DNA from: Perognathus longimembris pacificus
Lineage: Eukaryota > Chordata > Mammalia > Rodentia > Heteromyidae
NCBI RefSeq assembly: GCF_023159225.1
Contig: NC_063167.1
Location: 22,261,360-22,325,359 of the forward strand
DNA length: 64,000 nucleotides
Direction of reading: 5' to 3'
Made by a program: the position numbers and the translations under genes. This document shows positions 1-11,837 of the stretch, piece by piece (within the stretch, counting starts at the first letter, position 1; each line of letters begins with the position of its first letter). The notes below the pieces were generated by a model. It saw only the letters and a program-made list of their open reading frames with translations, did not search any database and was not told where the DNA came from.

Positions 1-157
1 CCACTTGAGTCACAGCTATACTTCTGGCTTTTTGGTGGTTAATTGGAAATAATAGTCTCATGGACTTTGCTGCTGGGCTGGCTTTGAACTGCAGTCCTCA
101 GGAGTCTCTGGAGTAGCTAGGGTGGGTTATAGGGGTGAGCCACTGGAACCTGGGCTT
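1..157 (-). mobile_element. B1-ID chimeric SINE, cut by window start
   Basis: ID-like ccacttgagtcacagc followed by the B1-like half (ggttaattggaaataatagtc to gtgagccactgg). Confidence 0.75.
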
Positions 158-302
158 TACTTTTTATACTAAGCATATTTAGTTTCAGGATATTTCTGTG
201 TTCATTGTATGTATTTGCATCGCATGCTATGTATGTATGTATTTTTATTAATGAGGAAAGCTTTCATTATATTGATCTATTCTCTCTCTCTCTCTCTGTG
301 TG

Positions 303-527
303 GTGTGCTTGTGTGCATTCTGGGCTTGAACTCCTTAGCTTTTTTCTTTTCTTTTTTGCTCAATATGGGTACTCTACCATGTGAGTCATGTCTCCACTTC
401 TGACATTTTGCTGGTTAATTGGACAGGAGTGTCTCTTAGATTTGGTGGTCCTGAATAACTTTGAACCTTGTCCCTCAGATCTCAGCCTCCCAAGGATTAC
501 AAGCATAAGCCACCAGTGGCAGGCAAA
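303..527 (-). mobile_element. B1-ID chimeric SINE
   Basis: Complete antisense body, with a CT microsatellite immediately before it at 281-298. Confidence 0.75.
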
Positions 528-742
528 ATTGAACTTCTTTGTATGTATTTGTTCAAATTTGTGTAAGTTAACAAAAAGATATCTAATAGTAAAAGACATA
601 CAAATCAGGTTAAAGGCAAATATACAGATAATCCTAATGTGATCCATCAAAGAATATGGTTAAGTATGTTAGTTAAGTATCTCTATTATCAGATGGAGAA
701 AATATTACTATATTTACTTAGAAACAATATTTTTTAGCCTTA

Positions 743-959
743 TTTTTTTATTTTATTTTTTTTTGCCAGTCCTGGGGCTTGGACTTAGGGCCTGAGCACT
801 GTCCCTGGCTTTCTTTTGCTCAAGGCTAGCTAGCACTCTGCCACCTGAGCCACAGTGCCACTTCTGGCTGTTTTCTATATATATGGTGTTGGGGAATTGA
901 ACCCAGCACTTCATGTATACGAGGCAAGCGCTCTTGCCACTAGGCCATATTCTCAGCCC
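743..959 (-). mobile_element. IDL SINE (dimeric tRNA/ID-derived)
   Basis: Full length, T-rich head then gccagtcctgggg. TSD tagcctt on both sides. Confidence 0.85.
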
Positions 960-1122
960 TTAGCCTTGATTTTAGTAGTTATTCTTTAATAGGGGATACC
1001 GAGTAGTGTCTTCAGTAACTATTGTTTTAAACAGAAAATTAATCAAAGTTTGAATTAATTTTTTTTCTCAACTTCAGACAGTTATACAAGAGGCTGCAAT
1101 TTTGTGTGTATGTGTGTGGTGT

Positions 1123-1245
1123 GTGTGTGGTGGTATTGAGCTTTGAACTCAGGGCCTGGGCAGTGTCTCTGACCTTTTTAAAAATCTCTGCTCAGGGCTA
1201 GCACTCTACCACTTTGAGCCACACTCCATTTACAGCTATGTTGTT
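1123..1245 (-). mobile_element. B1-ID SINE, ID half only
   Basis: Antisense ID half after a GTGT-rich stretch; breaks off into L1. Confidence 0.65.
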
Positions 1246-1679
1246 TTACTCCTAGGTCGTCTTTACAGTCCCATTGGTCTTTAGGTCTGTTTTGTGCCAG
1301 TACCAAGCTGCTTTTGTTATTATGACTCTGTAGTATAATTCAAAGTTGGTTATTATGATACCAGACTATTGCTATTTGGAGTCTTTTATGCCTTCTTATG
1401 CATTTTTGGTTGTTTTATCTCATTCTGTGAGGAATAATAATAATCTTCAAGGTATTATTGTATTTAGTATGTAGATTATTTTTGACTATCACTCATTTTC
1501 ACATTATCAATTCTCATGAGTTACAAGCATGGAAGGTCTTTCCATCTTCTCACTTCTTACCAGTTTCTCTCTTAAAATCATTATAGTTTTCCTTGTGGAG
1601 GCCTTTCACTTTATTTGTAAAGTTAATACCTAGGTATTTTAATATTGTACATAGAAAAGCTACTGATAATTGAGGTTTG

Positions 1680-1787
1680 GGGTTTTTTGCTTTACAGAGC
1701 TGGGAACTGAACTTAGGGACTTGTACTTGCCAGGCAAGTGCTTTTCTACAAGGAAATGCCTTTCTATTGAGCTAAATACCCAGCCCC
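1680..1787 (-). mobile_element. ID-like SINE monomer
   Basis: gggaactgaacttagggact ... gccaggcaagtgc ... cccagcccc, an antisense tRNA-derived ID-type unit inside L1. Confidence 0.65.
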
Positions 1788-2861
1788 TTGAGTATTGATT
1801 TTTAAATTCACTTTTGAGTACACTTCTGAAGTATTTATCAGTTCTAGACTTTCTTGATGGAATCTGTAAGATCTGTTAAGGATGAGATTCTATCAGCAAA
1901 TAGGAATTATTTCACTTCTCTATTTGATTGCCTTTTGTTAGTTTCTTCTGTCTTATTGCTCTGGCTAGGAATTCTAGTACCATGTTGAATAAGAGTAGCA
2001 GAGTGGAACCCTTTGTCCTGTTTCTGATTAGGGAAAAGGATTTTAGTTTTCCTCCATTGTCATATATAGTTTTTATAAAGTGCAAGTACATTTCTTCTAT
2101 TCCTGTTTTCTTGGAGCTTTTGACACAAAAGGATGCTGAAGTTTGTTAGGCTTTTTGTGAACCTCCAGTTGAGATGATATGATTTTTGCTTTTGATCCTG
2201 TTAATGTGATGTGTTATATTTATTGATTTACATGTTGAACCATCCTTGCATTCCTAGGATGAAACCAACTTGATCATGGTATGGTATTTTTGATGTTGTT
2301 GAATTTGTAGGGATTGTATTGAGAAATTTTGCCTCAGTGTTTATCAGTGAGTTTGGATTATAATTTCTTGTTAAGACTAGTGTATGTATCCTAGTCTATG
2401 TTCATTTTTGGAGAAAGTTTTATGGGTTACTGAGAAGAATATGTGTTGTGCAACTACTGGATGAAATCCTTTAGCTGTCTGTTGACTACATTTGTTTGAC
2501 ATTGTTATTTAATTCTGGGATTTCTTTGTTAATTTTTTTGTTTAGATGATTTATCTAATGGTGAGAGTGGTGTATTGAAGTCTCCCACTATTATTATGCT
2601 GGGATCTGACAGTGCTTTTAAGTCCAGAAGTGTTTGTTTAACGTGAGTATAAATCTATTGTGTGTAATTGTTAATCATTATGAATTCTTTTTCATGCATC
2701 ATTACTTTTATTAATATGAAATGATCTTCTTTGTCTCTTCTGAGTCATTTTAGTTTGAAGTCTTTTATATTGTAAGAATGACCCTGCTTTATGGAGTCAT
2801 TTGGTTGGAAGTTTTGTTTGCATTCTTTCATTTTAAACCTATATGTTCGTTGATGAGATGT

Positions 2862-3061
2862 TGTTTTTTGTTTTTCCAGCCCCAGTTCTGGGTATTGAGG
2901 GCCTGGCCTCTGTCCCTGAGCCTCTCTGTTCAAGGCTAGTGCTCTACCACTTAAGCCACAACATCACTTCTGGCTTTTTCTGTTTGTGGTATTGAGGAAT
3001 CAAACCTAGGGCTTCATGCATGCTAGGCAAGTACCTTACCACTAAGTCACATTCCCAGCCC
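2862..3061 (-). mobile_element. IDL SINE, older copy
   Basis: Diverged (cctctctgttcaaggctag), inserted into antisense L1 that resumes at 3064. Confidence 0.75.
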
Positions 3062-3211
3062 TGGTTGGGTCTTTTTTGTAATCCAAGTGTCTTTCTGTGT
3101 CTTTGCTTTTTTTGTGTGTTGCTACTAGGGCTTGAGCTCAGGGTTTGTATACTGCTTTTTTGTTCGAGCCTGGCACTCTACTATTCAAGCCACAGTTTCA
3201 CTCACTGTCAG

Positions 3212-3454
3212 CCTTTTTTTTTCCCTCCATCATGAGGCTTAAACTTAGGGCATGAGTATTCTCCCTCAGCTTTTTTAGCTCAAGGCTAGCAGTCTACCAT
3301 TTTGAGCCACAGCACCATTTCTGGTCTTTTAGTGGTTAACTGGAGGAAAGAGTCTCATAGATATTCCTGCCTGGGCTGGCTTTGAATCACAATCCTCAGA
3401 TCTCTGCCTCTTGAGTAGCTAGGATGACAGACATGAGCCACTGGTGACTAGCAA
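3212..3454 (-). mobile_element. B1-ID chimeric SINE
   Basis: Full antisense copy, preceded by a partial ID-like unit at 3103-3211. Confidence 0.75.
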
Positions 3455-3478
3455 CAGTTGTTATAGTAATAATAATTA

Positions 3479-3934
3479 TTATTTTTATGCTGGTCCTGGA
3501 GCTTGAACTCAGGGCCAAAGTGTTGTCCCTGAGCAAAAGCTCAAGATTAGTGCTCTGTCACTTGAGCTACACCTCTGCTTCTAGGTTTTTGAGGGTTAAT
3601 AGGAGATAAAAGTCTCACAGACGGGCTGGGGATATGGCCTAGTGGCAAGAGAGCCTGCCTCATATACATGAGGCCCTGGGTTCGATTCCCCAGCACCACA
3701 TATACAGAAAACGGCCGGAAGTGGCGCTGTGGCTCAAGTGGCAGAGTGCTAGCCTTGAGCAAAAGGAAGCCAGGGACAGTGCTCAGGCCCTGAGTCCAAG
3801 GCCCAGGACTGGCCAAAAAAAAAAAAAAAAGTCTCACAGATGTTTGTGATCCAGCTGGCTTGGAACCACCAATCCTCAGCACTCAGCTTCCTAAGTACTA
3901 GGATTAGTGGTGCTGGCCACTAGTACCTGGCTAA
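3479..3934 (-). mobile_element. B1-ID chimeric SINE split by IDL
   Basis: Halves 3479-3621 and 3827-3934 rejoin across the IDL at its TSD. Confidence 0.8.
3622..3826 (+). mobile_element. IDL SINE nested in a B1-ID SINE
   Basis: Full-length sense copy starting gggctggggatatggcctag with a pure A tail. 14-bp TSD aaaagtctcacaga at 3608-3621 and 3827-3840. Confidence 0.92.
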
Positions 3935-4078
3935 CAGTTTCTGTTTTTCAGAGCTTGAAATACATTCTTCAATGCCATCCTTGCTTTTAGAGTTTGTGTT
4001 GAGAAATTTGCTGTTATGCTAGTAGGCCTACCATTGTAAGAACTCACTCCCCCATCCCCCTTCCGTGTTCAGTAGTCT

Positions 4079-4292
4079 TCTTTTTTTGTGCCATCTTGGG
4101 GCTTGAACTCAGGGCCTGAGCTTTTTTGCTCAAGGCTCTACCACCCGAGTTACAGTTCCATTTCTGGTTTGTTAGTACTTAATTGGAAGTAAGAGTCTCA
4201 TAGACTTTCTTGCCCAGACTGGCTTTGAATTTCAGTTCTCAGATCTAATCTTCCTGAGTAAGATTACAAGCATGAGCCACTGTTACAGGCTT
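4079..4292 (-). mobile_element. B1-ID chimeric SINE
   Basis: Antisense copy between two L1 blocks. A separate ID-like piece lies at 4896-4977 and head-to-head ID fragments at 5055-5275. Confidence 0.7.
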
Positions 4293-4428
4293 CATTAACC
4301 ATTTCTTATTCTGTATATTTTGTATTTTAACTATGCCTAGGGGTGGTTTTTCTCTGATAATGCTTGTTTAGTGTTGTACAAGCCTTGTCCATGTGGGTGA
4401 CCGTCTTTTTCTTGAGGTTGGGGATCAC

Positions 4429-4650
4429 TTTTTTTTCTTTTGCCAGTCCTTGGCCTTGAACTCAGGGCCTGAGCACTGTCCCTGGCTTCTTCTTGCTCAA
4501 GGCTAGCATTCTGCCACTTGAGCCACAGTGCCACTTGAGCCACAGCGCCACTTCTGGCCATTTTCTATATATGTGGTGCTGAGGAATCAAATCCAGGGCT
4601 TTATGTATATGAGGCAAGCACTCTTGCCACTAGGCCATATTTCCAGCCCC
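4429..4650 (-). mobile_element. IDL SINE with internal 17-bp duplication
   Basis: The gccacttgagccacag segment occurs twice in tandem at about 4514-4547. TSD tggggatcac on both sides. Confidence 0.85.
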
Positions 4651-5670
4651 TGGGGATCACCTTTGTTAATAGGTTCTTAATACATTTAGTTTGTATATCT
4701 TTGTACGCATGATTCATAAGTTTGATCTTTTGATTGAGTTTGTAAGGTCTTCTACATTCTTTTTGTATCTTCTAAGTATTTTATCTAATGTCTTTGACTT
4801 TATTGCTTTTCTTCATCTTCGGTCTGTTACTCTTCAATTTTTCAATTTGTTCTGTTCTAGTTGTTAGGCTTTCAGTTGAGTTTATCTTATCCATTCAGGG
4901 ATTGGGACTTGAACTTAGTGTCTGATGCCTTTGCTCAAAGGCTGGTCCTTTAGCAACTGAGCCTCTCCTCCAGCTCATGGATGAAGTTTTATTTGTGCTT
5001 TTGGGATCCTAAATTTCAGAATATCAATTTGATTTATTTTTGAAGCTTTTTTATTTTTATTTTTGTTGGTCATGGTGCTTGAACTCTGGGCCTAGGCGCT
5101 CTCTCCGATTACTAGCTGTGAGCTGAAATAGCTCAGGGACAGTGTCTAGGTCCTGAGTTCAATCCCATGACTGACCCAAAAAAGGGGTTGAATGCATGAC
5201 TTAAGTAGTGGAGTGCCTTTGTTCAAGCAAGCATGAAGACCTGAGTTCAGGCCCCAGCACTGCAATTTTTTTTTCATCAAATAATTAAGTCTAGTAGTTG
5301 GCTTTGTAATGATCAGTTATCTATCGCTTCAATTAATTTATATATTGTAAAAAGGGAGATTATTTGTAAGAAATTTTGGAGGTTACCCTGGTTTAGCTGA
5401 CTTTCTAGAAGTCAAATAATTGTAATTGTTTTGTTAGTATATTGGCCTCTGACAGGTAGTCTATTGTCTACTAGCTATGCTGGTATTTTGTACTTTCAGA
5501 TCTCAGAACAGTATCCTCGCTTTTCAAGTTTATGAAGTAACTCTTTTATTTCTTTTTATTAATATCTCTTAGATGTGCAAAGGGGTTTCCACTTGATCAG
5601 ATTCACCCATTTTATTACTTTTCCTTCCTTCTTTTGTTTTAACAATGTCAAAAAGTTTCATTATGAAAAT

Positions 5671-5768
5671 GGAGGTATGACTCAAAGTGGTAGAGCGCTA
5701 GCCTTGAGCCAAAGAGCTCAGAGACAGCACCCTAGCCCCTTAGTTCAAGCCCCACAGCAGTCAAAAGA
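5671..5768 (+). mobile_element. ID half of B1-ID SINE
   Basis: Sense ID-like unit (ggtagagcgctagccttgag ... ttcaagccccacagc) without a B1 half. Confidence 0.65.
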
Positions 5769-5868
5769 AGTTTCATTGTTTTCATACATGTATTTAGTGC
5801 ACTTCAACCATATTCACTGTCTTGACTCCCCCCTCCCCATACAGACCATGTTTTACTTCAGGCTTTCT

Positions 5869-6069
5869 TTTTTTTTTTGCCAGTTGTAGAGCTTTAACTC
5901 AGGACTTGAGCACTGTCCCTGGCTTCCTTTTGCTCAAGGCTAGCGCTAACTCTACCACTTGAGCCACAGCTCCACTTTTGGCTTTTTCTGTTTATGTTGT
6001 GCTGAGGAATCAAACGTAGGGCTTCAGGAATGCTAGGCAAGCACTCTTCTGCTAAGCCACATTCCCAGG
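5869..6069 (-). mobile_element. IDL SINE, older copy
   Basis: Contains a small ctaact insertion (agcgctaactctacc) and several substitutions; lies directly before a young copy. Confidence 0.75.
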
Positions 6070-6094
6070 GCACTCCCAACCCCAATCCCTTCTT

Positions 6095-6299
6095 TTTTTT
6101 TTTTTGGCCAGTCCTGGGCCTTGGACTCAGGGCCTGAGCACTGTCCCTGGCTTCTTCCCGCTCAAGGCTAGCACTCTGCCACTTGAGCCACAGCGCCGCT
6201 TCTGGCCGTTTTCTGTATATGTGGTGCTGGGGAATCGAACCTAGGGCCTCGTGTATCCGAGGCAGGCACTCTTGCCACTAGGCTATATCCCCAGCCCCA
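6095..6299 (-). mobile_element. Young IDL SINE (CCGAGGCAGG subfamily)
   Basis: Perfect 13-bp TSD ccaatcccttctt at 6082-6094 and 6300-6312. Carries cctcgtgtatccgaggcagg and ctatatcc diagnostics shared with the copies at 38218 and 51828. Confidence 0.92.
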
Positions 6300-6857
6300 C
6301 CAATCCCTTCTTATGCAGATCTTGATTGAGTTTTCTTTTGCCATCTTGATAAACAGATACAACATTTTGATATTTTTTACCTTCTTTCTCATCAGTGTCT
6401 TTCCTCTTCTTCCTACTCCCCCCAGTCCCACAATTACAAACATGTTTTATGATGATCCTGTATGCATTTATGTGTGTTTATCTTTTGGATCTAGCTTCAC
6501 ATATGAGAGAACAGTGATCCTTGGCTTTCTGAACCTGGCTCATTTTGCTTAAAATGATGACTTGCAGTTTCATCTATTTACCTGCAGATGACATAATTTC
6601 ATTCTTCTCTTTGGCATAATAGTACTTAATTGTATGTATATACCACATTTTCCTTTCTTTTCTTTTTCTTTCTCTTTTGGTTTGTACTGGGGTTTGAACT
6701 CGGAGCTTGTGCTTGCTTGTTTGGGTTGTCTGCTTAGCTTGTGCTTTGCCACTTGAGCTACTTTTCCAATCAAGCTTTAAAAAAAAATTTATGTTACTAT
6801 AATGATGACGTAGAGAAGAGCTGCAGTTTCCCGAGTCAGGTAATGAGTACATTTCTT

Positions 6858-7066
6858 GTTTTTGTTTTGTCTTGTTTTGCCAGTCAGGGAGCTTGAACTC
6901 AGGGCCTTATCAATGCCCCTGGCTTCTTTTTGCTCAAGGCTAGCACTCTACCACTTGAGCCACAGTGCCACTTCTGGCTTTTTCCATGTATATGGTGCTG
7001 AGGAATCGACCCAGGGCTTCATATATATGAGGCAAGCACTCTACCACTAAGCCATATTCCCAGCCC
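6858..7066 (-). mobile_element. IDL SINE in L1
   Basis: TSD atgagtacatttct / atgaatacatttct (one mismatch). Interrupts antisense L1 3'-UTR sequence. Confidence 0.85.
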
Positions 7067-8229
7067 CATGAATACATTTCTTTTTGGACAGTGTCTCTGT
7101 TCTCTCCCAGTTTTTCCCTCCCAACCCCACTCACAAGTTGTATAGTTCATTTTCAACATAATGTCTAGTCAGTATCACTGCTGCATTTGTTCACCCTTTG
7201 TCCCTCCATTTCGCTGCCCCACTTCCCTCCTAAAGACAGATAAATGAATAAACAAGACAAAAAGAAAAGAAAACAAAAAGAACAAAGGAAAAACCTTTGT
7301 TTCCATTTCCTGGAGTTCATTTTGATAAATAGTCTTTTATGTGATCAGAGACACATAGGCATTCCACCTTTGTGTTCTTCCTTTAAAAGGGTATCCTCCT
7401 TTGGTCTTACTGTATATGAATGCTTAGAGTCCTGTATAATTTATCATGCCCTGGTATATTTTAGATCTAGCTTCCACATGTGAGAGAAAACGTACCATTT
7501 GTCTCTCAGCTTGGCTCACCTCACTTGACATGATTTGTTCTAGGTCTATCCATTTCCCTGCAAATGGTACAATGTCCTTTCTAATGGTTGTGTAAAATAC
7601 TATTGTGTATAGGTACCACATTATTTTGGATCTTATCTATTGTAGGGTAGCTGGGCTATTTCCACAGTTTGGCTATTTTGAATAATGCAGCAGTGAACAT
7701 GGATGTGCAAGTGTCTTTACAGTATCGTGGCTTGGGATGTTCTGAAGCCTAGGAGTGGTATGGGTGGGTTGTAAGGAAGACCTGTGTTTAGTTTTTTGAG
7801 GAAACTCCAGATTACTGTCCAGAGTGCCAACCAGGCTTTTTGTTGCTTATTTTACAGATAGTTTTGTAGTCTTTGCTGCGCAGATATTTTTTGAACTACA
7901 GTCCTCTGGATCTCAGTCTCATGAGTAGCTAGGATTAATAGTGTGAGCCATTGGCCTTCAGCTTCTACCACATTTTCTTAATCTGTATATAGGTTGTCTA
8001 TTGTGAATAGTGTTGCAAAACATGCAGCACATGCAGGCACTTCTATTGTATTGGATGTATGATCATGAGTAGATGGCTAGATCATATCAAAATTCATTTT
8101 TAGGGTTTGTTTTTTTTTAAAGTAACCTCCATACTGCTTTCCATAGTGGTTGCAATAGTTTACATTTCCTTCAGCGGTTTATAAGGATTCTTTTTTCTTT
8201 GTAACCTCACCAGCATTTGCTGTTTATGT

Positions 8230-8413
8230 TCTTTTTTTTTTTGGCCAGTCCTAGGGCTTGGACTCGGCCTGAGCACTGTCCCTGGCTTCCTTTTGCTCAA
8301 GGCTAGCACTCTGCCACTTCTGGCCTTTTCTATATATGTGGTGCTAAGGAATCGAACCCAGGGCTTCATGTAAACAAGGCAAGCACTCTACCACTAGGTC
8401 ATATTCCCAGCCC
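8230..8413 (-). mobile_element. IDL SINE with internal deletion
   Basis: Lacks the gagccacagcgccac segment between the two ID-like halves. Confidence 0.8.
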
Positions 8414-8640
8414 GATGATGAGCATTCTGATCAAAGTGAGATGATTTCATTTTGTTCGAGCATTTCTTCACCTGTTTGCCCATGTCCATCTTTTGAGACT
8501 TATCCCATCAGTTCATTTTCCTGGAATGATTGGAAGATGATTTATTGAGAGTGGTGTTTGGAATTCCATGCATATTCTTTCATCATTCTCTTTGTCTGAT
8601 GTGTAAACAGTAGTCTCCCAATGTATAAGTTGTATTAGAT

Positions 8641-9035
8641 CAGTCTAGTGAGTTTACCACTTGTGTAACATCTCCATTTCTGGCTTTTGGCCCTTTTTTT
8701 TTTTTTTTTTTTTTTTTTGGCCAGTCCTGGGGCTTGGACTCAGGGCCTGAGCACTGTCCCTGGCTTATTTTTTGCTCAAGGCTAGCACTCTGCCACTTGA
8801 GCCACAGCACCACTTCTGGCCGTTTTCTGTATATGTGGTGCTGGGGAATTGAACCCAGGGCCTCATGTATACAAGGCAAGCACTCTTGCCACTAGGCCAT
8901 ATCCCCAGCTCATTTCTGGCTTTTGGTAGTTAATGGAGTTTCCTGGATTTGTCTGCCTTGTCTGCCTGGCTTCCAGTTGGCATCTTTAAGTTTTCTGCCT
9001 CCTGAGTAGCTAGGAGTGAGCCATCGGTGCCTGCT
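8641..9035 (-). mobile_element. B1-ID chimeric SINE split by IDL
   Basis: Outer parts 8641-8690 and 8911-9035 are one older element. A B1-half-only copy lies at 7845-7972. Confidence 0.75.
8691..8910 (-). mobile_element. Young IDL SINE nested in a B1-ID SINE
   Basis: Perfect 16-bp TSD catttctggcttttgg at 8675-8690 and 8911-8926; T head of over 20 bases. Confidence 0.92.
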
Positions 9036-9236
9036 ATTGTTTTCTTCTTTTTTGAAGGTGCCTGCTAGGTTGCTGATAAACCTTCTATTTCATTCTTTTG
9101 TGTTTCATAAATTATCTTTCCATCTTTTTGTTTTATTTCCACATTGGTCAAGATTTTTGTCATTACCCTGGCTAATACTTTTGTTTACAAATATTTTCTT
9201 ATAGCCCCTTCTCATGGCCACATGTACTGTCTTTTT

Positions 9237-9444
9237 TTTTTTTTTTTTTTTTTGGCCAGTCCTGGGCATTGGACTCAGGGCCTGAGCACCCTCCCTGGCT
9301 TCTTCCCGCTCAAGGCTAGCACTCTGCCACCTGAGCCACAGTGCCCCTTCTGGCTGTTTTCCATATATGTGGTGCTGGGGAATCGAACCGGGAGCTTCAT
9401 GTGTAGGAGGCAAGCACTCTTGCCACTAGGCCATATTCCCAGCC
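9237..9444 (-). mobile_element. Young IDL SINE (GTGTAGGAGG subfamily)
   Basis: 18-bp TSD cacatgtactgtcttttt at 9219-9236 and 9445-9462. Diagnostic gagcttcatgtgtaggagg is shared with 38723-38915. Confidence 0.92.
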
Positions 9445-10110
9445 CACATGTACTGTCTTTTTATCTATACTTGTCACATTTCCTGGATGAAAGTTTAAAT
9501 AATTTCCTAGAAATTTCTTTTCTGTAAATTACCTGTTTATTACCCAGATTGTTTTTTGTTTATACATCTTAAAATTTCTCTTTCAAAGCATTGATTTATT
9601 CCAGAAACCTGGGATTGGGGATTAGTGTTTATATTTGTGAATATCAGATACTATTGATCACTGAGGTTACTTGTGTTTCCCTGAAGATAAGTAGGTAATT
9701 TTTTCCCCCCCTTAGGACTTTATCCCTGGCATAGAGAGGCTGACTGTGTCGTAGTCATAGTAGGCAGAATCTGGGTCAAGAAGCCAGAGTTTTGTGTTTT
9801 TGTGTCATTAGTATGTAGTAGGCATGGAAGTAAGAGGCTAGAATATTTAGACTTGTGTATTCTGAGCTTTTAAAGACTAAGGGTGGATAGAGTTCTTTGA
9901 TAGAGTTGCCTGTGCTTTAATATTTCCCCTCTTTTGGCTCTACTTCTGTCTTTGGCCCTAACTCAATAGGAGCCTTCCTGTAATATGGCTTTACTTCACG
10001 AATGGCAATTTTCTGGTGATAGCCAAGCTATCACTATCAAATGTTTTGTTAATTGTGATGAGAAACTTTTCAATAGTTTTTCATTAGTGTTGTTACTAAC
10101 TTCTTAAGGT

Positions 10111-10323
10111 TTTTTTTTTTTTTTTTTTTTTTGCCAGTCTTGGGCCTTGGACTCAGGGCCTGAGCACTGTCCCTGGCTTCTTTTTGCCCAAGGCTAGCAC
10201 TCTGCCACTTGAGCCACAGTGCCACTTCTGGCCATTTTCTATATATGTGGTGCTGAGGAATCGAACCCAGGGCTTCATTTATACGAGGCAAGCACTCTTG
10301 CCAGTAGGCCATATTCCCAGCCC
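10111..10323 (-). mobile_element. IDL SINE
   Basis: TSD actaacttcttaag / actaaattcttaag; long T head. Confidence 0.9.
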
Positions 10324-10626
10324 ACTAAATTCTTAAGTATTGGCTGTTTTTTGTTATTGTTAGAAACATATGTGCTTATACCCTTTTGTCATGTAAGAAT
10401 GACAAAAAGGATGAAATTTACTATCTCTTAGATATTTTTGTTGGAAGGCTTTGGCCTGAACAGTTGTTTTTTCTCTGAGCAGTTTTTATTTATCTAAAGT
10501 TTGCATTTTACTGTTTGGAAGTATTTTTTGTTGATGTTTTTCATGTACATAATTTAACTTGAAAATTATAGCTCCTTGGGGAGGGGAATAAGGTGGGAAG
10601 CCAAAAAGTAAGATTAAGAATTTATG

Positions 10627-10831
10627 GGGGCTGGGGATATGGCCTAGTGGCAAGAGTGCCTGCCTCATATACATGAGGCCCTGGGTTCGATTCCCCAGCA
10701 CCACATATACAGAAAATGGCCAGAAGTGGCGCTGTGGCTCAAGTGGTAGAGTGCTAGCCTTGAGCAAAAAGAAGCCAGGGACAGTGCTCAGGCCCAGAGT
10801 CCAAGCCCCAGGACTGGCTAAAAAAAAAAAA
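10627..10831 (+). mobile_element. IDL SINE just upstream of E1
   Basis: Sense, full length; TSD aagaatttatg / aagaattcatg. It ends 50 nt before the E1 acceptor. Confidence 0.9.
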
Positions 10832-10881
10832 AGAATTCATGAGTAACATTACTTTTCTCTTTTCTTTTTTTGCCTTTTCAG

Positions 10882-10927
10882 TTTGAAAAGAAAAATGGTG
10901 CAGGTTTTGATGAAATTGTAGAGAACT
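10882..10927 (+). CDS. ZMYM4: ZMYM4 exon E1 (46 nt, N-terminal)
   Basis: Encodes FEKKNGAGFDEIVEN plus the first base of the following Cys codon. The acceptor is a T-rich tract ending in cag at 10881 and the donor is GTAAGT at 10928. Entry phase is 0, so it joins the upstream initiator exon directly after its last codon. Human ZMYM4 has a closely similar peptide ahead of its conserved CGGIMDTEMSEDID segment. The exon is too short to stand out as an ORF; it is identified by its protein match and its phase with E2. Confidence 0.9.
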
Positions 10928-11213
10928 GTAAGTACTATTTGAGAAAAAAAATCATGTGTTTAGGTAGATGTAATTCTGTATAAAACATGTAACTGTTAGA
11001 CTGTTTAGTTAGGATTGACTTACATGATAATTAGTCCGGTTTGCTAGTCTAGATTTCATTGTTTGTGTTAATACTTGTAGGTTCATTTAAATTGTGAATC
11101 TTACTATTTTTCAGTAAATGTTTTCTTCTCAGTTATTAGTGTACTAAATACAGTAATACTTTGTGATAATATTAATTATATAATAAATTATGCTTACTAT
11201 TCCTACTTCATTT

Positions 11214-11248
11214 TTTTTTCAAAATTTTATTATCAAACTAATGTACAA
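11214..11248 (-). mobile_element. Minimal (about 35 bp) L1 3'-end insertion
   Basis: Poly-T then the terminal L1 bases (ttattatcaaactaatgtac), flanked by 12-bp copies of cctacttcattt at 11202-11213 and 11249-11260. Confidence 0.55.
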
Positions 11249-11837
11249 CCTACTTCATTTACAGTCTTTTAATTTTTCTCTTTAGAGTGTATGTTATAGC
11301 ATTTAAAAAGTAACTTTTGTTTCTATGATTATAAAAGTAATACATTTAATTTACAGTATAGAAATGAATAAAGTAGAAAGTTAAAGTTTCTGTTATCTTT
11401 CTTCAGAAATAACCAGTTTTAACTGATTAATATATATCTTTCCAGACTTTTTTCTATGAGTATACAGAGTTGTGTGGTATATAGGGTTTTACGTGTCTAT
11501 GGATGAATAATGTAAATACTACTATTCCATAGATATCTTTCTGTGTCAATGAATATTATATTCTGTGCCATATTATATTCTTTTTAATGGTCACAGAATT
11601 TGTTTTATAGTATGATTGTAATTCAACTAGCCTCTTATATACAAGTGCAAATTATTTTCAAATTTTTGTTACTATAAACAACAATGAATGTTTTCATTAT
11701 ATATATCTTTATATACTTATTGAAATAATTTGTGAAGAAGTTCAAAGAATAACATTGAAGAATTATTAAAGGATATTTATGTGCTTGGTTAAGAAGGTTA
11801 CAGTTTGTAGCTGAATTTAAGGAAAAAAAATCAATCC

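Larger units (their letters stand above)
1240..5560 (-). mobile_element. Antisense L1 ORF2 mosaic, heavily interrupted
   Basis: Blocks such as 1240-1660, 1800-2860, 3064-3100, 3940-4050, 4295-4420 and 4660-4880 read as reverse-complement L1 ORF2-like sequence, decayed by stops and split by SINEs. Assignment after about 4900 is weaker. No intact reading frame. Confidence 0.65.
6305..8660 (-). mobile_element. Antisense L1 3' region mosaic
   Basis: Segments 6305-6655, 7070-7845 and 7973-8660 resemble the reverse complement of L1 ORF2 end and 3' UTR. SINEs lie between them. The segments overlap in L1 content, so more than one L1 copy is probably involved. Confidence 0.6.
1..10881 (+). other. Intron upstream of E1 (5' part outside window)
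   Basis: No coding exon, CpG-rich segment or promoter is visible. Mostly antisense L1 (about 1240-5560 and 6305-8660) cut by SINEs. The listed repeats account for most of it; 9560-10100 appears unique. Confidence 0.7.

Noticed and set aside
1928..2149. Plus-strand ORF in the first 5 kb
   Set aside because: Lies in antisense L1 ORF2; fortuitous frame.
8640..8879. Recurrent 60-130 aa ORFs with a shared peptide (EALGSIPQHHIYRK..., SASLEQKEARDSAQALS), e.g. at 8640, 18420, 26837, 29262 and 47454
   Set aside because: They look like a protein family but are translations of the IDL SINE body. The source is tRNA-derived, the ORF runs through the A tail, and codon content is fixed by the SINE consensus.
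9144..9527. 127-aa plus-strand ORF
   Set aside because: Antisense IDL SINE plus flanking L1; not protein-coding.
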